A stretch of 64,000 nt of DNA. It comes from Nitrososphaerota archaeon. GTDB lineage: Archaea > Thermoproteota > Bathyarchaeia > Bathyarchaeales > Bathycorpusculaceae. The position numbers and the translations under genes were made by a program. This document shows, one piece after another, positions 53,515-63,043 of this stretch (positions within the stretch are counted from its first letter, which is position 1; every line of letters starts with the position of its first letter). Below the pieces are notes generated by a model. It was not told the origin of the DNA. It searched no databases and was given only the letters and a program-made list of their open reading frames with translations. The stretch spans positions 1-64,000 of the forward strand of contig JAISPR010000153.1 of NCBI GenBank assembly GCA_031274765.1, in the 5' to 3' direction.

Positions 53515-56500
53515 CTACCATTGTTTCCAAGGTAGATCGTCCATATATTCGTTTAGACTACGAATGCTATTGCCGTTTTTGTCCTTTTGTTTGAGTACCT
53601 CAACTAGTGCTTCAGCTAATTGTAAATTTGTGATAACCGGCACGTTAAATTCTACTGCTTGTCGGCGAATGGTATAGCCATCGGTTATGATATCAGTTAT
53701 GCTCGAGCGTTGGTTTGCGATGGGTACGTTTATAACGAGATCTATTTTGCGTTCTTGGAGATAATCAAGAATGTTGGGTGTAACTTCGGGATCTTTGACC
53801 TTATGCAGGACCGTAGTGTTTACATCGTTTTTATTGAGAACTTTGGCAGTGTTAGCAGTCGCATAGATCTTAAAGCCCATATCAAGAAGGGATTTTGCAA
53901 TAGGAACCACCCGTTTTTTGTGGTCTTCATCACCACCCACACTAATAAGTACCGAGCCGCCTTTTGGGGGAACCGTGAATTCTGCAGATTGAAGAGCTTT
54001 AAAGAATGCATCTGAAAAGTTTTCACCCAGACATGCCACTTCGCCGGTGCTTAACATTTCAACACCAAGCACGGGGTCAGCACCGCTTAGCCGCATGAAA
54101 CTAAACTGGGGCACTTTGACGCCAACATGGGGTGTGATTTTCATAGGAGAAAGTTCAAGGTCTATTTTTTTGCCCATCATCGCTAAAGTGGCAAACTCGA
54201 TGAGGTTTATGCCGCGAGTTTTGCTTACAAAAGGCATAGAACGACTGGCTCTTAGGTTACATTCGATAACGTTGACAACATCATCTTTAACAAGATATTG
54301 TATATTATAGGGGCCATGGATTTTGAGTGCTTTAACAATGCTTATGGTTGCGGTTTCGATGTCTCTTTGCACTTCGGGCTTTAGTGCCTGAGGCGGTATG
54401 GTCATAGTAGCATCGCCGCTGTGGACACCTGCGTTTTCGACGTGTTCCATGATAGCGCCGATGAAAACATTTTCGCCATCTGAGACACCGTCAACTTCGA
54501 CTTCTTTGGCGCCGTTAATAAATTTACTGATGACCACTGGATGGTCACGAGAAACTTTGGCGGCCAAATTAAGAAAGTTTTCCAAAACCTCTTCGTTGTA
54601 GGCAACGCGCATAGCTGAACCAGATAGTACATAGCTTGGACGTACCAACACAGGATAGCCAATTTTTGCTGCAAACCGCTTAGCTTCTTCGATGCTTTGA
54701 AGTTTACTCCAGCTAGGCTGGTGGATACCAAGCTGGTCAAGTAGAGCGCTAAATTTGCTTCGGTCTTCTGCTAAATCAACGTTCTGTGCAGAGGTTCCCA
54801 GCAACTTAACACCTGCTTCTGAGAGGGACATAGAGAGGTTATTTGGGATTTGTCCACCAACACTTGTGATGATACCCAAAGGGTTTTCTTTTTCGTAGAT
54901 ATCAAGAATACGTTCAGTTGTGAGTTCTTCAAAATAGAGTTTATCAGATACATCATAGTCAGTACTGACGGTTTCAGGGTTATAATTAACCATGATAGCT
55001 TCTTTAATACCGTTTTTCTTGAGCGCCCAAATTGTGTTAACACCGCACCAGTCGAATTCAACGCTACTACCAATGCGAAAAACACCTGCACCCAAAACGA
55101 TGACTTTATTTGGAGTTTTAGTAAATTCAATGTCGTCCTCGTCACCGCCATAGGTAAGGTAGAGGTAGTTAGTTTTTGCAGGCCACTCTGCAGCTAAGGT
55201 ATCGATCTGTTTTACAACGGGAATAATACCTGCGTTTTTACGGTAAGTACGGATTGTTGTTTCATTGGTTTTCTGGCACACTGCAATCTGTGCGTCACTA
55301 AAGCCAAGACGTTTAGCTTCGCGGATGATTTCGACAGCGGTGATTTCTGCGAGGTTGAGGTTTCTGAGCTGAGTTTCCATATTGATAATGTTTTGGATTT
55401 TGTAAAGGAAAAAGGGGTCTAATCCGCTTAAGCGATAGATTTCCATAACGGGAATGCCGACCTTGAGAGCCTTGACTAGTTTGTAGAGCCGCTCATCAGT
55501 GGGGTTAGCAACTGCGTCGCGCAGATGTTCTTCTGATTCTGGTTCTTCGTCTTCAGGATTGCAGACGATACCAATTTTTCCGGTATCAAGCATGCGTACG
55601 GCTTTTTGGAGGACCTCTTCAAAGCATCTACCGATGGCCATGACTTCTCCGACACTACGCATCTGAGGTCCGATGTGACGGTCGGCGTTTCTGAATTTTT
55701 GTAGGTCCCATCGAGGGAGTTTAATGGTTATGTAGTCAAGAGTCGGCTCAAAGCAGGCCGTTGTGACTTCAGTGATTTTGTTAATCAATTCAGGAAGGTT
55801 GTAGCCTAAGGTTAGTTTGGTTGCGATGTATGCAAGGGGATATCCAGTGACTTTGCTAGCAAGTGCGCTACTGCGGGACATACGGCTGTTAACTTCGATG
55901 ACTCGGCATTCCTCAGATTTTGTGTTGAGGGCCCATTGTATGTTGCATTCGCCCACTATGCCTAACGCGCGGATAGCGTTTATTGATATGGAGCGGATTT
56001 TGTGACATTCACGATTAGTCATGGTTTGTGAGGGTGCCACTACAATACTGTCGCCTGTGTGGATGCCCATGGGATCAAAGTTTTCCATGTTACATACCGC
56101 TAAACAGTTGTCAGCATAATCACGCATGACTTCGTATTCAATTTCTTTCCAGTGGCCCACGTATTCCTCGACAAGGACTTGGTTGATACGGCTTTGTGCA
56201 ATACCTATAGTAGCGATTTCTTTGAGTTCTTTTTGGTTGTGGGCAACACCGGCACCTTTACCGCCTAGTGTGTATGCAACACGGACCATAATGGGGTAGC
56301 CGATTTCGTCGGCGATCTCAAGCGCTTGCTTTACGCTAGTGGCAGCTCTGCTTTTGAGGTAGGGTATGCCAGCTTTTTCCATGGCACGACGGAATCTTTC
56401 TCTGTCGCCTGTGTCCTCAATTGCTTGAACGGGAGTACCTAAAACTTTTACGTTATATTTTTGTAAAATACCCGTTTTTTCAAGTTCTAAGCCGCAGTTA

Positions 56501-56787
56501 AGCGCGGTTTGTCCGCCAAATCCTAAGAGGATACCGTCAGGGCGTTCTTTTGCAATGACTTTTTCAACATAGTAGGGAGTAACAGGGAGCAAATAGACTT
56601 TCCCGCTGAGCCGGGGATCGGTTTGGATGGTGGCTATGTTGGGATTTATGAGAATAGTTTGAATGCCCTCTTCATGTAGTGCTTTTATGCATTGACTACC
56701 ACTGTAGTCGAATTCGGCAGCTTCTCCGATTTTAATGGCACCACTACCTAGCACCATAACTTTTTTTATCCAATCAAATTTTGGCAT
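53515..56787 (-). CDS. carB: carbamoyl-phosphate synthase, large subunit
   Basis: CarB uses ammonia from CarA, bicarbonate and two ATP to make carbamoyl phosphate for pyrimidine and arginine synthesis. The two ATP-grasp halves are visible: VLGSGAIKIGEAAEFDYSG at the start and VLGAGVFRIGSSVEFDWCG near residue 565. Matching ATP-grasp segments are YTLGGKGAGVA and YVLSGSAMRVAY. The C-terminal regulatory (MGS-like) domain spans the last ~150 residues. Length 1090 aa is full. It starts directly after carA. Confidence 0.98.
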   Translation of the reverse strand: MPKFDWIKKVMVLGSGAIKIGEAAEFDYSGSQCIKALHEEGIQTILINPNIATIQTDPRLSGKVYLLPVTPYYVEKVIAKERPDGILLGFGGQTALNCGLELEKTGILQKYNVKVLGTPVQAIEDTGDRERFRRAMEKAGIPYLKSRAATSVKQALEIADEIGYPIMVRVAYTLGGKGAGVAHNQKELKEIATIGIAQSRINQVLVEEYVGHWKEIEYEVMRDYADNCLAVCNMENFDPMGIHTGDSIVVAPSQTMTNRECHKIRSISINAIRALGIVGECNIQWALNTKSEECRVIEVNSRMSRSSALASKVTGYPLAYIATKLTLGYNLPELINKITEVTTACFEPTLDYITIKLPRWDLQKFRNADRHIGPQMRSVGEVMAIGRCFEEVLQKAVRMLDTGKIGIVCNPEDEEPESEEHLRDAVANPTDERLYKLVKALKVGIPVMEIYRLSGLDPFFLYKIQNIINMETQLRNLNLAEITAVEIIREAKRLGFSDAQIAVCQKTNETTIRTYRKNAGIIPVVKQIDTLAAEWPAKTNYLYLTYGGDEDDIEFTKTPNKVIVLGAGVFRIGSSVEFDWCGVNTIWALKKNGIKEAIMVNYNPETVSTDYDVSDKLYFEELTTERILDIYEKENPLGIITSVGGQIPNNLSMSLSEAGVKLLGTSAQNVDLAEDRSKFSALLDQLGIHQPSWSKLQSIEEAKRFAAKIGYPVLVRPSYVLSGSAMRVAYNEEVLENFLNLAAKVSRDHPVVISKFINGAKEVEVDGVSDGENVFIGAIMEHVENAGVHSGDATMTIPPQALKPEVQRDIETATISIVKALKIHGPYNIQYLVKDDVVNVIECNLRASRSMPFVSKTRGINLIEFATLAMMGKKIDLELSPMKITPHVGVKVPQFSFMRLSGADPVLGVEMLSTGEVACLGENFSDAFFKALQSAEFTVPPKGGSVLISVGGDEDHKKRVVPIAKSLLDMGFKIYATANTAKVLNKNDVNTTVLHKVKDPEVTPNILDYLQERKIDLVINVPIANQRSSITDIITDGYTIRRQAVEFNVPVITNLQLAEALVEVLKQKDKNGNSIRSLNEYMDDLPWKQW

Positions 56788-57939
56788 TTATGGTGCCTCC
56801 ATAGTTTTTGCGAATTTATCAAACCAAAAATCAGTATCATAGGGTCCAGGTGAAGCCTCAGGATGCCATTGTACAGCAAAAACGGGTTTAGTTTTATGAC
56901 GTATACCCTCAAGGGTTTTGTCATTAGGATTAACAAACCAGGGTTCCAGCGGGGTCTTTTTGAGCGATTCGGGGTTTATAGCGTACCCATGATTTTGTGT
57001 GGTGATATAGCAACAATTGTTATCTAAGTCTTGGACGGGCTGATTTTGTGCACGGTGTCCGAATTTGAGTTTATAGGTGTCTCCGCCCAGAGCTAATGCT
57101 AGGATTTGTGCGCCAAGACAGACCCCCATGATAGGTATTTTTTCGCTGAGTTCTCGAATAGTGTCAATTGTCTTTGTATATAGTTTGGGATCTCCTGGAC
57201 CATTACTGATGAACACACCGTCGGGATGATAGTTGAGGATTTGTGTAGCAGAGGTATCATAGGGAACTCGTACGACAGTTATACCTCGTTTGAGAAGGCT
57301 ACGTATGATACTGTATTTGACGCCACAGTCGATAAGTACCACTGTTTTTTTGCCTTCTATATTGTAGGTAAGGGCATTTTTGATTGATACTTCTTTGACG
57401 AGGTCGATTTGGTTAGGATTGGCTATGTTTTTGCTGTTCTTTTTGAGGGCATCTATGTCTGGTTCTTCGTTTTCCTCAAACACTTGAAGAATTCCCAGCA
57501 TGGTGCCATGTGTTCGTAATTTTTTAGTGAGGCGTCGTGTGTCTATGCCATAGATACCGGGTACACCTTCATCGGTGAGCCATTTGTCAAGGGTGCGTGT
57601 AGATGCCCAGTGGAAGGGTTCGTGACAAAGTTCATGAATAATTACGCCCTGAGGTTGAATGTGGTCGGATTCGAAATGGAGGGGAAAACCCAGATGTGTT
57701 TGTTTGTCTGGAACGCCATAGTTACCAACCAAGGGGTAAGTGAAAGTTAAAATCTGCCCCTTATATGATGGATCAGTTAAGGCTTCGAGGTATCCGACCA
57801 TCTGTGTAGAGAAGACCACTTCGCCGGAGACTTTTGCGGTCGTACCGAAACCTTTTCCGGTGAATAACGTACCGTCTTCAAGCAACAAAACTGCTTTTTT
57901 GTTTTTTATATTATTGAATGCGCTATATTGTTGAGCCAA
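56788..57939 (-). CDS. carA: carbamoyl-phosphate synthase, small subunit
   Basis: CarA is the glutaminase. The N-terminal domain has LEDGTLFTGKGFG and YPLVGNYGVP. The amidotransferase triad is Cys in IMGVCLGAQILALALGG and His-Glu in FAVQWHPEASPGPYD. Length 383 aa. The start is TTG; no other in-frame start lies nearby. carA and carB abut and form one operon. Confidence 0.97.
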   Translation of the reverse strand: MAQQYSAFNNIKNKKAVLLLEDGTLFTGKGFGTTAKVSGEVVFSTQMVGYLEALTDPSYKGQILTFTYPLVGNYGVPDKQTHLGFPLHFESDHIQPQGVIIHELCHEPFHWASTRTLDKWLTDEGVPGIYGIDTRRLTKKLRTHGTMLGILQVFEENEEPDIDALKKNSKNIANPNQIDLVKEVSIKNALTYNIEGKKTVVLIDCGVKYSIIRSLLKRGITVVRVPYDTSATQILNYHPDGVFISNGPGDPKLYTKTIDTIRELSEKIPIMGVCLGAQILALALGGDTYKLKFGHRAQNQPVQDLDNNCCYITTQNHGYAINPESLKKTPLEPWFVNPNDKTLEGIRHKTKPVFAVQWHPEASPGPYDTDFWFDKFAKTMEAP

Positions 57940-58505
57940 GGCCCTATTTCACCATTCAGTTTAAATTTTCAAGTTCTATAGTTTATTGAGAGTTCATAGA
58001 GTATTTCTTGATAGAGCATCTAAGTGTGTTCCCAACATCATTTGGGCATCTGAGTTTTCGATGGCTTTTGGGTTTAGCGGCGGTTTGTTTTGTATGTTGA
58101 GAGCTCTTTTAACTTCCGCGGGGGAAGTTCACATTATACTTTATACGTTTCGATTAGTTTGTATAGATTTATGCATGAAACGCTGCATACACTTTTAACC
58201 GCTAATCTGGTTTCTACCACAATTAGGCAGATATCCAAGTAACTGAGATACACAGCAACGTTTAACGTTTGCGTTCCTCAATCAACAACTTCAACACCCC
58301 ATAATCTTGCGTGAAAAAAGAAAAACAACACAGTATTTGTTAACGCCATATTGACAACATAGCAAACGTGCAAGAGTTAATACGAATTTCGGGTCATCTA
58401 ATTTTAAAGTTTATTTGAAACAAACATATATGGACACTATATTTTTAGAAGCGACAACTTACCTAACAAGCTTTAAATGTCCCAGCCGATACAGCAAAGA
58501 ACACC
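57940..58505. other. divergent intergenic region, carAB / thr operon
   Basis: About 570 bp between two divergent biosynthetic operons, so it should carry both promoters. It contains a strong palindrome at 58111-58129. A minus-strand stretch (SPAEVKRALNIQNKPPLNPK and onward, 58000-58125) reads like a small protein but has no start codon. A TTTAAA box near 58471 lies about 35 bp before the ATG at 58506, which would make the thr-operon mRNA almost leaderless. Confidence 0.4.
58111..58129. promoter_or_regulatory. perfect palindrome, possible operator
   Basis: AACTTCC-GCGGG-GGAAGTT forms a 7-bp perfect inverted repeat with a 5-base GC-rich spacer. It lies about 170 bp upstream of carA on the carA side. 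It could bind a dimeric regulator or be a hairpin in a leader. No partner protein is identified. Confidence 0.3.
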
Positions 58506-59084
58506 ATGACAACCGCCCAAGAAGTCCGAAATCATCTGCGAAACAAACCATACTTACTTGAAGCCCTCGAAAAAGGCATTGTTAACCTCAGCGAACTTGC
58601 CCGCCAACTACAAACAGAACTCAAAACCAGCGACAATAGTGCCATAAAAGCCGCCCTTCGCCGCTACAGTGAAGACCTCCAAAAACACAGACAAAAAAGA
58701 GAAGAAAAAGTTCTCCAACTCCTCAAACGCAGCAGTATAGCAGTATATGACCGCAAATCCGTCATAATAACCGCAAAAGAACTCAGCTCCGAACAGGGCA
58801 TGAAAGTAGACCTGCTTGACAAATTCGTCTACCTCCTTGACCGAAATAACCTGCCCGAACGTATAACCGCCTTGGTTAAACACGAAAACTGCACAATGAT
58901 CGTTGTACATTCACCCGAAGAACTAGAAGCAACACCGGGAGTCATCGCGTTTTTAGCAACTTTGCTAGCAGAACAAAACGTTAACATAGTAGAGTTCATT
59001 TCTTGTTGGACAGAAACCATTTTGGTGATTGATAAAAAAGACAGCCTCAAAACCTATGAAGTTTTATCAAATTTAGTGGGCTAA
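58506..59084 (+). CDS. helical protein with C-terminal ACT domain, likely amino-acid regulator
   Basis: The N-terminal half is helical and HTH-like (ALEKGIVNLSELARQLQTEL, then AIKAALRRYSEDLQKHRQKR). The C-terminal ~80 residues look like an ACT domain (ALVKHENCTMIVVHSPEELEATPGVIAFLATLLAEQNVNIVEFISC). ACT domains bind amino acids. As the first gene before thrC, hom and lysC it may regulate threonine or lysine synthesis. Length 192 aa. Function is inferred from fold and position. Confidence 0.65.
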   Translation: MTTAQEVRNHLRNKPYLLEALEKGIVNLSELARQLQTELKTSDNSAIKAALRRYSEDLQKHRQKREEKVLQLLKRSSIAVYDRKSVIITAKELSSEQGMKVDLLDKFVYLLDRNNLPERITALVKHENCTMIVVHSPEELEATPGVIAFLATLLAEQNVNIVEFISCWTETILVIDKKDSLKTYEVLSNLVG

Positions 59085-59157
59085 TAAGCTTGTGTCAACA
59101 CCAAAATTTTTAATATACTAGCCGACTAATTTTTCATTACAAAGAAGATAGAAAAAT

Positions 59158-60402
59158 ATGGTCCGTCAAGAATGTATAAACTGCAAAGCAACCTACGGCA
59201 TAGATGACATTGTCTATTTTTGCAAAAAATGCGGAGACATACTTGAAATCAAATTCGACATAAACGAATTAACCGAAAACATAGATATATATGACTGGAA
59301 AACTAAGCCCATTTCTGTGTGGCGTTATCGCCCCTTTATGCCCATCCATGAATCCGCTAAACTAATAACACTTGGCGAAGGCGGCACAGGCCTGCACCAC
59401 TCCGAACACTTAGGTACGGAGCTATGTATCAACAACCTCTACATCAAAAATGAGGGAGAAAACCCTACAGGCAGCTTCAAAGACCGGGGCATGACCGTTG
59501 GCGTAACTAAAGCCATCGAACTGGGTGCACGTCACGTAATCTGCGCTTCTACAGGCAACACCTCAGCAAGTCTTGCCGCATACGCTGCCCGTGCAGGTAT
59601 CCGGTGCACGGTACTTATCCCCTCAGGCAAAATTGCCTACGGTAAACTCAGCCAGGCCATGATACACGGCGCTAAGGTTCTCCAAGTTAAAGGAAACTTT
59701 GATGAAGCATTAGAATTTGTGTTCAAACTTGGCGAAAAACACAAAGAAATCTATCTACTCAATTCTATTAACCCCTTTCGTATTGAAGGCCAAAAATCAC
59801 TGGGGTATGAAATTTGTGACCAATTAAACTATGAAACACCAGATGCCATAGTTATCCCAGTGGGCAATGCAGGCAACATCAGTGCCGTTTGGAAAGGACT
59901 CACAGAATTCTATCAACTCGGCTTAATCAAAAAACTACCCAAGATGATAGGAATTCAGGCTCAAGGCTCCGCACCCATCGCACATGCCATCAAAACAGGC
60001 AATGATAAAATCATCCCAGTTGAAAACCCCGAAACCATAGCCACCGCTATCCGCATCGGTGCACCCGTAAGCTGGAAAAAAGCCATCAATGCCATCCAAG
60101 AATCCCACGGCACCGCTGAAACCGTCACTGATGAAGAAATCCTTGACGCACAAAAAACATTGGCACGCATTGAGGGCATCTTTGTAGAACCGGCATCAGC
60201 TTCCTCCATCGCTGGCCTCAAAAAACTGATAAAAAAAGGCATAGTGTTAGAAAACGAAAAAATAGTTTGCATTACTACAGGACACGGCTTAAAAGATCCT
60301 GATACCGCCATCAAACAAAGCGAAAAACCCATAGAAGTTGACGCAAACATAGAAGCCATAGAAACAACATTAGACTTAAGGAAAGCAATACTTGCAAGGT
60401 GA
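59158..60402 (+). CDS. thrC: threonine synthase
   Basis: ThrC converts O-phosphohomoserine to threonine with PLP. An N-terminal zinc-ribbon-like CINCKATYGIDDIVYFCKKCGD precedes the PLP fold. The PLP Lys is in NPTGSFKDRGMTVGV; the phosphate-binding loop is in PVGNAGNISAVWKG. Length 414 aa. It is followed 5 bp later by hom. Confidence 0.95.
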   Translation: MVRQECINCKATYGIDDIVYFCKKCGDILEIKFDINELTENIDIYDWKTKPISVWRYRPFMPIHESAKLITLGEGGTGLHHSEHLGTELCINNLYIKNEGENPTGSFKDRGMTVGVTKAIELGARHVICASTGNTSASLAAYAARAGIRCTVLIPSGKIAYGKLSQAMIHGAKVLQVKGNFDEALEFVFKLGEKHKEIYLLNSINPFRIEGQKSLGYEICDQLNYETPDAIVIPVGNAGNISAVWKGLTEFYQLGLIKKLPKMIGIQAQGSAPIAHAIKTGNDKIIPVENPETIATAIRIGAPVSWKKAINAIQESHGTAETVTDEEILDAQKTLARIEGIFVEPASASSIAGLKKLIKKGIVLENEKIVCITTGHGLKDPDTAIKQSEKPIEVDANIEAIETTLDLRKAILAR

Positions 60403-60407
60403 TTTGA

Positions 60408-61457
60408 ATGAGAATTATTTTAATTGGTTATGGCGTCGTCGGCAAAGGCGTAACGACAATTCTTTCGCAAAAATACGTTGAAAAAGTAAGAGATTGCGGA
60501 TTTAACCCCAAAATCGTAGCTATCTCAGACATTGATGGCGCAGTCATAAATTCCCAAGGCCTAAGCCCCGAAAAACTCGAAACAATAAAACACCGAGGCT
60601 ATCCAATATCAGCAGACCCAGAATTTGGCAATCCAGGCCTAAAAGCAATAGAAGTCATTGAATCAGTTGAAGCCGAAGTTGTCGTCGAAGTCACCCCGGT
60701 AAACATCCAAACCGCAGAACCAGCAATCTCTCACATAATCAAAGCCTTCAAAACAGGTAAACACGTTGTCACCACCAATAAAGGACCACTAGCCCTAGCA
60801 ATGCCAGCACTCACCGAACTGGCCGACTATAACAACGTATACCTACGGTTCAGTGGCACAGTTGGCGGCGGCACCCCCATGTTAGAATTTGCCAAGCAAT
60901 GCCTTGCTGGCGATCGAATAAGAGCCATACGAGGCATCTTCAACGGTACAACTAACTATATACTCACTGAAATGGGTCAAAACCAGGTATCTTTCCAAGA
61001 AGCATTAACAAACGCCCAAAAACTAGGCTATGCCGAACGCGAACCATCCATGGATATCGATGGGTTTGACACCGCGTGCAAAGTGGTTATCCTCTCAAAC
61101 TGGATCATGGGTAGAAAAATCACGCTCAAAGATGTGGACCGTATAGGCATCCGCGACATAACATTACAGACACTAGAGGAAGCCGCCAAACGGGGTAACA
61201 CTATCAAACTCATCGGGTCCATCGACAACAATAAACCCAGCGTGAAACCCATAGAAATCGCCAAAACCCATCCCCTCTGCGTCAGTGGTGTTCTCAACGC
61301 CGTAACTTTTACTACTGAATATGCCGGCGAGCAAACATTAGTTGGCAGGGGTGCAGGAAGCATTGAAACTGCAGGAGCAGTTTTAAGAGATCTCCTAGAC
61401 ATAAGACATAAGTTAGCTAATCGGATGCTAAATATCAATTCGGAGTCCTACAAATGA
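60408..61457 (+). CDS. hom: homoserine dehydrogenase
   Basis: Hom reduces aspartate semialdehyde to homoserine. The N-terminal Rossmann motif is LIGYGVVGKGVTTIL. The catalytic region contains VVTTNKGPLAL and IFNGTTNYILTEM, with YAEREPSMDIDGFDTACKVVILS further on. Length 349 aa, the short form without a C-terminal ACT domain. It overlaps lysC by 4 bp. Confidence 0.96.
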   Translation: MRIILIGYGVVGKGVTTILSQKYVEKVRDCGFNPKIVAISDIDGAVINSQGLSPEKLETIKHRGYPISADPEFGNPGLKAIEVIESVEAEVVVEVTPVNIQTAEPAISHIIKAFKTGKHVVTTNKGPLALAMPALTELADYNNVYLRFSGTVGGGTPMLEFAKQCLAGDRIRAIRGIFNGTTNYILTEMGQNQVSFQEALTNAQKLGYAEREPSMDIDGFDTACKVVILSNWIMGRKITLKDVDRIGIRDITLQTLEEAAKRGNTIKLIGSIDNNKPSVKPIEIAKTHPLCVSGVLNAVTFTTEYAGEQTLVGRGAGSIETAGAVLRDLLDIRHKLANRMLNINSESYK

Positions 61458-62860
61458 AGTTAGTTATGAAGTTCGGAGGCACCAGTGTCGGCTCAGGCAT
61501 AAATATCCGCCGTGTAGCTGGCTTAGTCACAGAGTATGCTAAAGATAATAAAATAGTCGTTGTTGTTTCGGCATTAGCAGGTGTCACTAACAGCCTTATT
61601 GAAACAAGCTACCACGCACAAAAAAGTGATGAAAAACACATTCAGACATTCACCGCAAATTTGCTAACAAAACATACAGATGCCATCAAAGAGGCTATTA
61701 CCAGTAAAGCAATTCAAAAAGAAGTTATAGATATTACCGTGAAAAGTATAGCTGAACTAGAAAAGATTCTAACAGGTATCTGCTATATCAGTGAGTTGAC
61801 ACCAAAATCTAAAGACTACGTTATGTCCTTTGGAGAACGGTTGTCTGCACCGATTGTTTGGGGAGCCATAAAAGACCATAACGTCCAAGCCCAATGGTTT
61901 ACAGGCAAAGATGCAGGTATAGTCACTGATAGTAACTTTGGTGATGCGGATCCCTTGATGAACTATACGTCTCATCTCGTCCGAGAACGTCTCAGCCCTT
62001 TGCTTGAAAAAGGTATAATTCCAATCGTCACCGGCTTCATCGCGGCCAATCAGGATGGCATTGTCACCACAGTTGGACGAGGCGGTTCAGACTATACCTC
62101 AACCATACTGGGCGTTGCACTTCAAGCTGACGAGGTCTGGATATGGACAGATGTCGACGGTATAATGACTACAGACCCAAAAATTGTACCTTCGGCCAAG
62201 ATGTTACCACAGCTTAGTTATCAAGAAGCCACCGAGATGGCGATTTTTGGTGCCAAAGCCATGCATCCCCGCGCACTGGGTCCAGTGAGCAAAGCAAACA
62301 TTCCGGTAAGAATTCGCAATACCGCCAATCCCAAAAACCACGGCACTCTCATCACCAAAGAACCCCAATCAGGTGTAACAGAGGCTGCCAAAGCAGTTGC
62401 CATAATAAAAGACGTTGCCATGCTAAATGTGTATGGAGCCGCGATGGTTGGAGCGCCAGGTAGCTATGCTAAAGTCTTTGAGGTACTGGGTAGAAATGGC
62501 ATAAATGTCATGATGATATCAGCCGCAGCCTCAGAAGCAAATATATCCCTAATAATCAAACGGGACTTGCTGGGCAGAGCCATTAGTAGCCTTGAAATTG
62601 CTCTACAAGAACATGGCGGCATAATCAGTGAAGTCACCACAGAAGATGACGTTGCGGTTATAGCAATCATAGGTGCCAACATGAAAGGCACTCTTGGTGT
62701 TGCCTCAAAGATTTTTAGCACTGTTGCCAAGAAAGGCATAAACATCCACATGATAGCACAAGGAAGCTCAGAACTTAACATCAGCTTTGTTGTTAAAGAA
62801 AAAGATGGAGTTGCAGTTGTACAAACAATACATGAAGAATTCAATCTCGACAAAATATAA
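61454..62860 (+). CDS. lysC: aspartate kinase
   Basis: This enzyme phosphorylates aspartate, the first step to threonine and lysine. The N-terminal KFGGTSVGSG and the mid VGRGGSDYTSTILGVAL are diagnostic of the kinase domain. Two C-terminal ACT domains (VAMLNVYGAAMVGAPGSYAKVFEVLG and VAVIAIIGANMKGTLGVASKIF) bind feedback effectors. Length 468 aa. It ends the four-gene operon. Confidence 0.97.
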   Translation: MKLVMKFGGTSVGSGINIRRVAGLVTEYAKDNKIVVVVSALAGVTNSLIETSYHAQKSDEKHIQTFTANLLTKHTDAIKEAITSKAIQKEVIDITVKSIAELEKILTGICYISELTPKSKDYVMSFGERLSAPIVWGAIKDHNVQAQWFTGKDAGIVTDSNFGDADPLMNYTSHLVRERLSPLLEKGIIPIVTGFIAANQDGIVTTVGRGGSDYTSTILGVALQADEVWIWTDVDGIMTTDPKIVPSAKMLPQLSYQEATEMAIFGAKAMHPRALGPVSKANIPVRIRNTANPKNHGTLITKEPQSGVTEAAKAVAIIKDVAMLNVYGAAMVGAPGSYAKVFEVLGRNGINVMMISAAASEANISLIIKRDLLGRAISSLEIALQEHGGIISEVTTEDDVAVIAIIGANMKGTLGVASKIFSTVAKKGINIHMIAQGSSELNISFVVKEKDGVAVVQTIHEEFNLDKI

Positions 62861-63043
62861 TACCCTCATATTTTTCCTTCTGCACCGTCTTGTCTGTACA
62901 CATTAAAACCACGGTAGCCTAAGAGCACTTTTAACACCAGCACACTATACCTGCTACAAAAATCGGCAACTATACCAACAACCATACCAATGCACACCAA
63001 ACCAAGAAGAGGGGTAAACAAAGTTTATGTGCAGTAAATACAT

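Noticed and set aside
53659-56005. Several ORFs on both strands inside carB
   Set aside because: They are other-frame shadows of the clear 1090-aa CarB frame.
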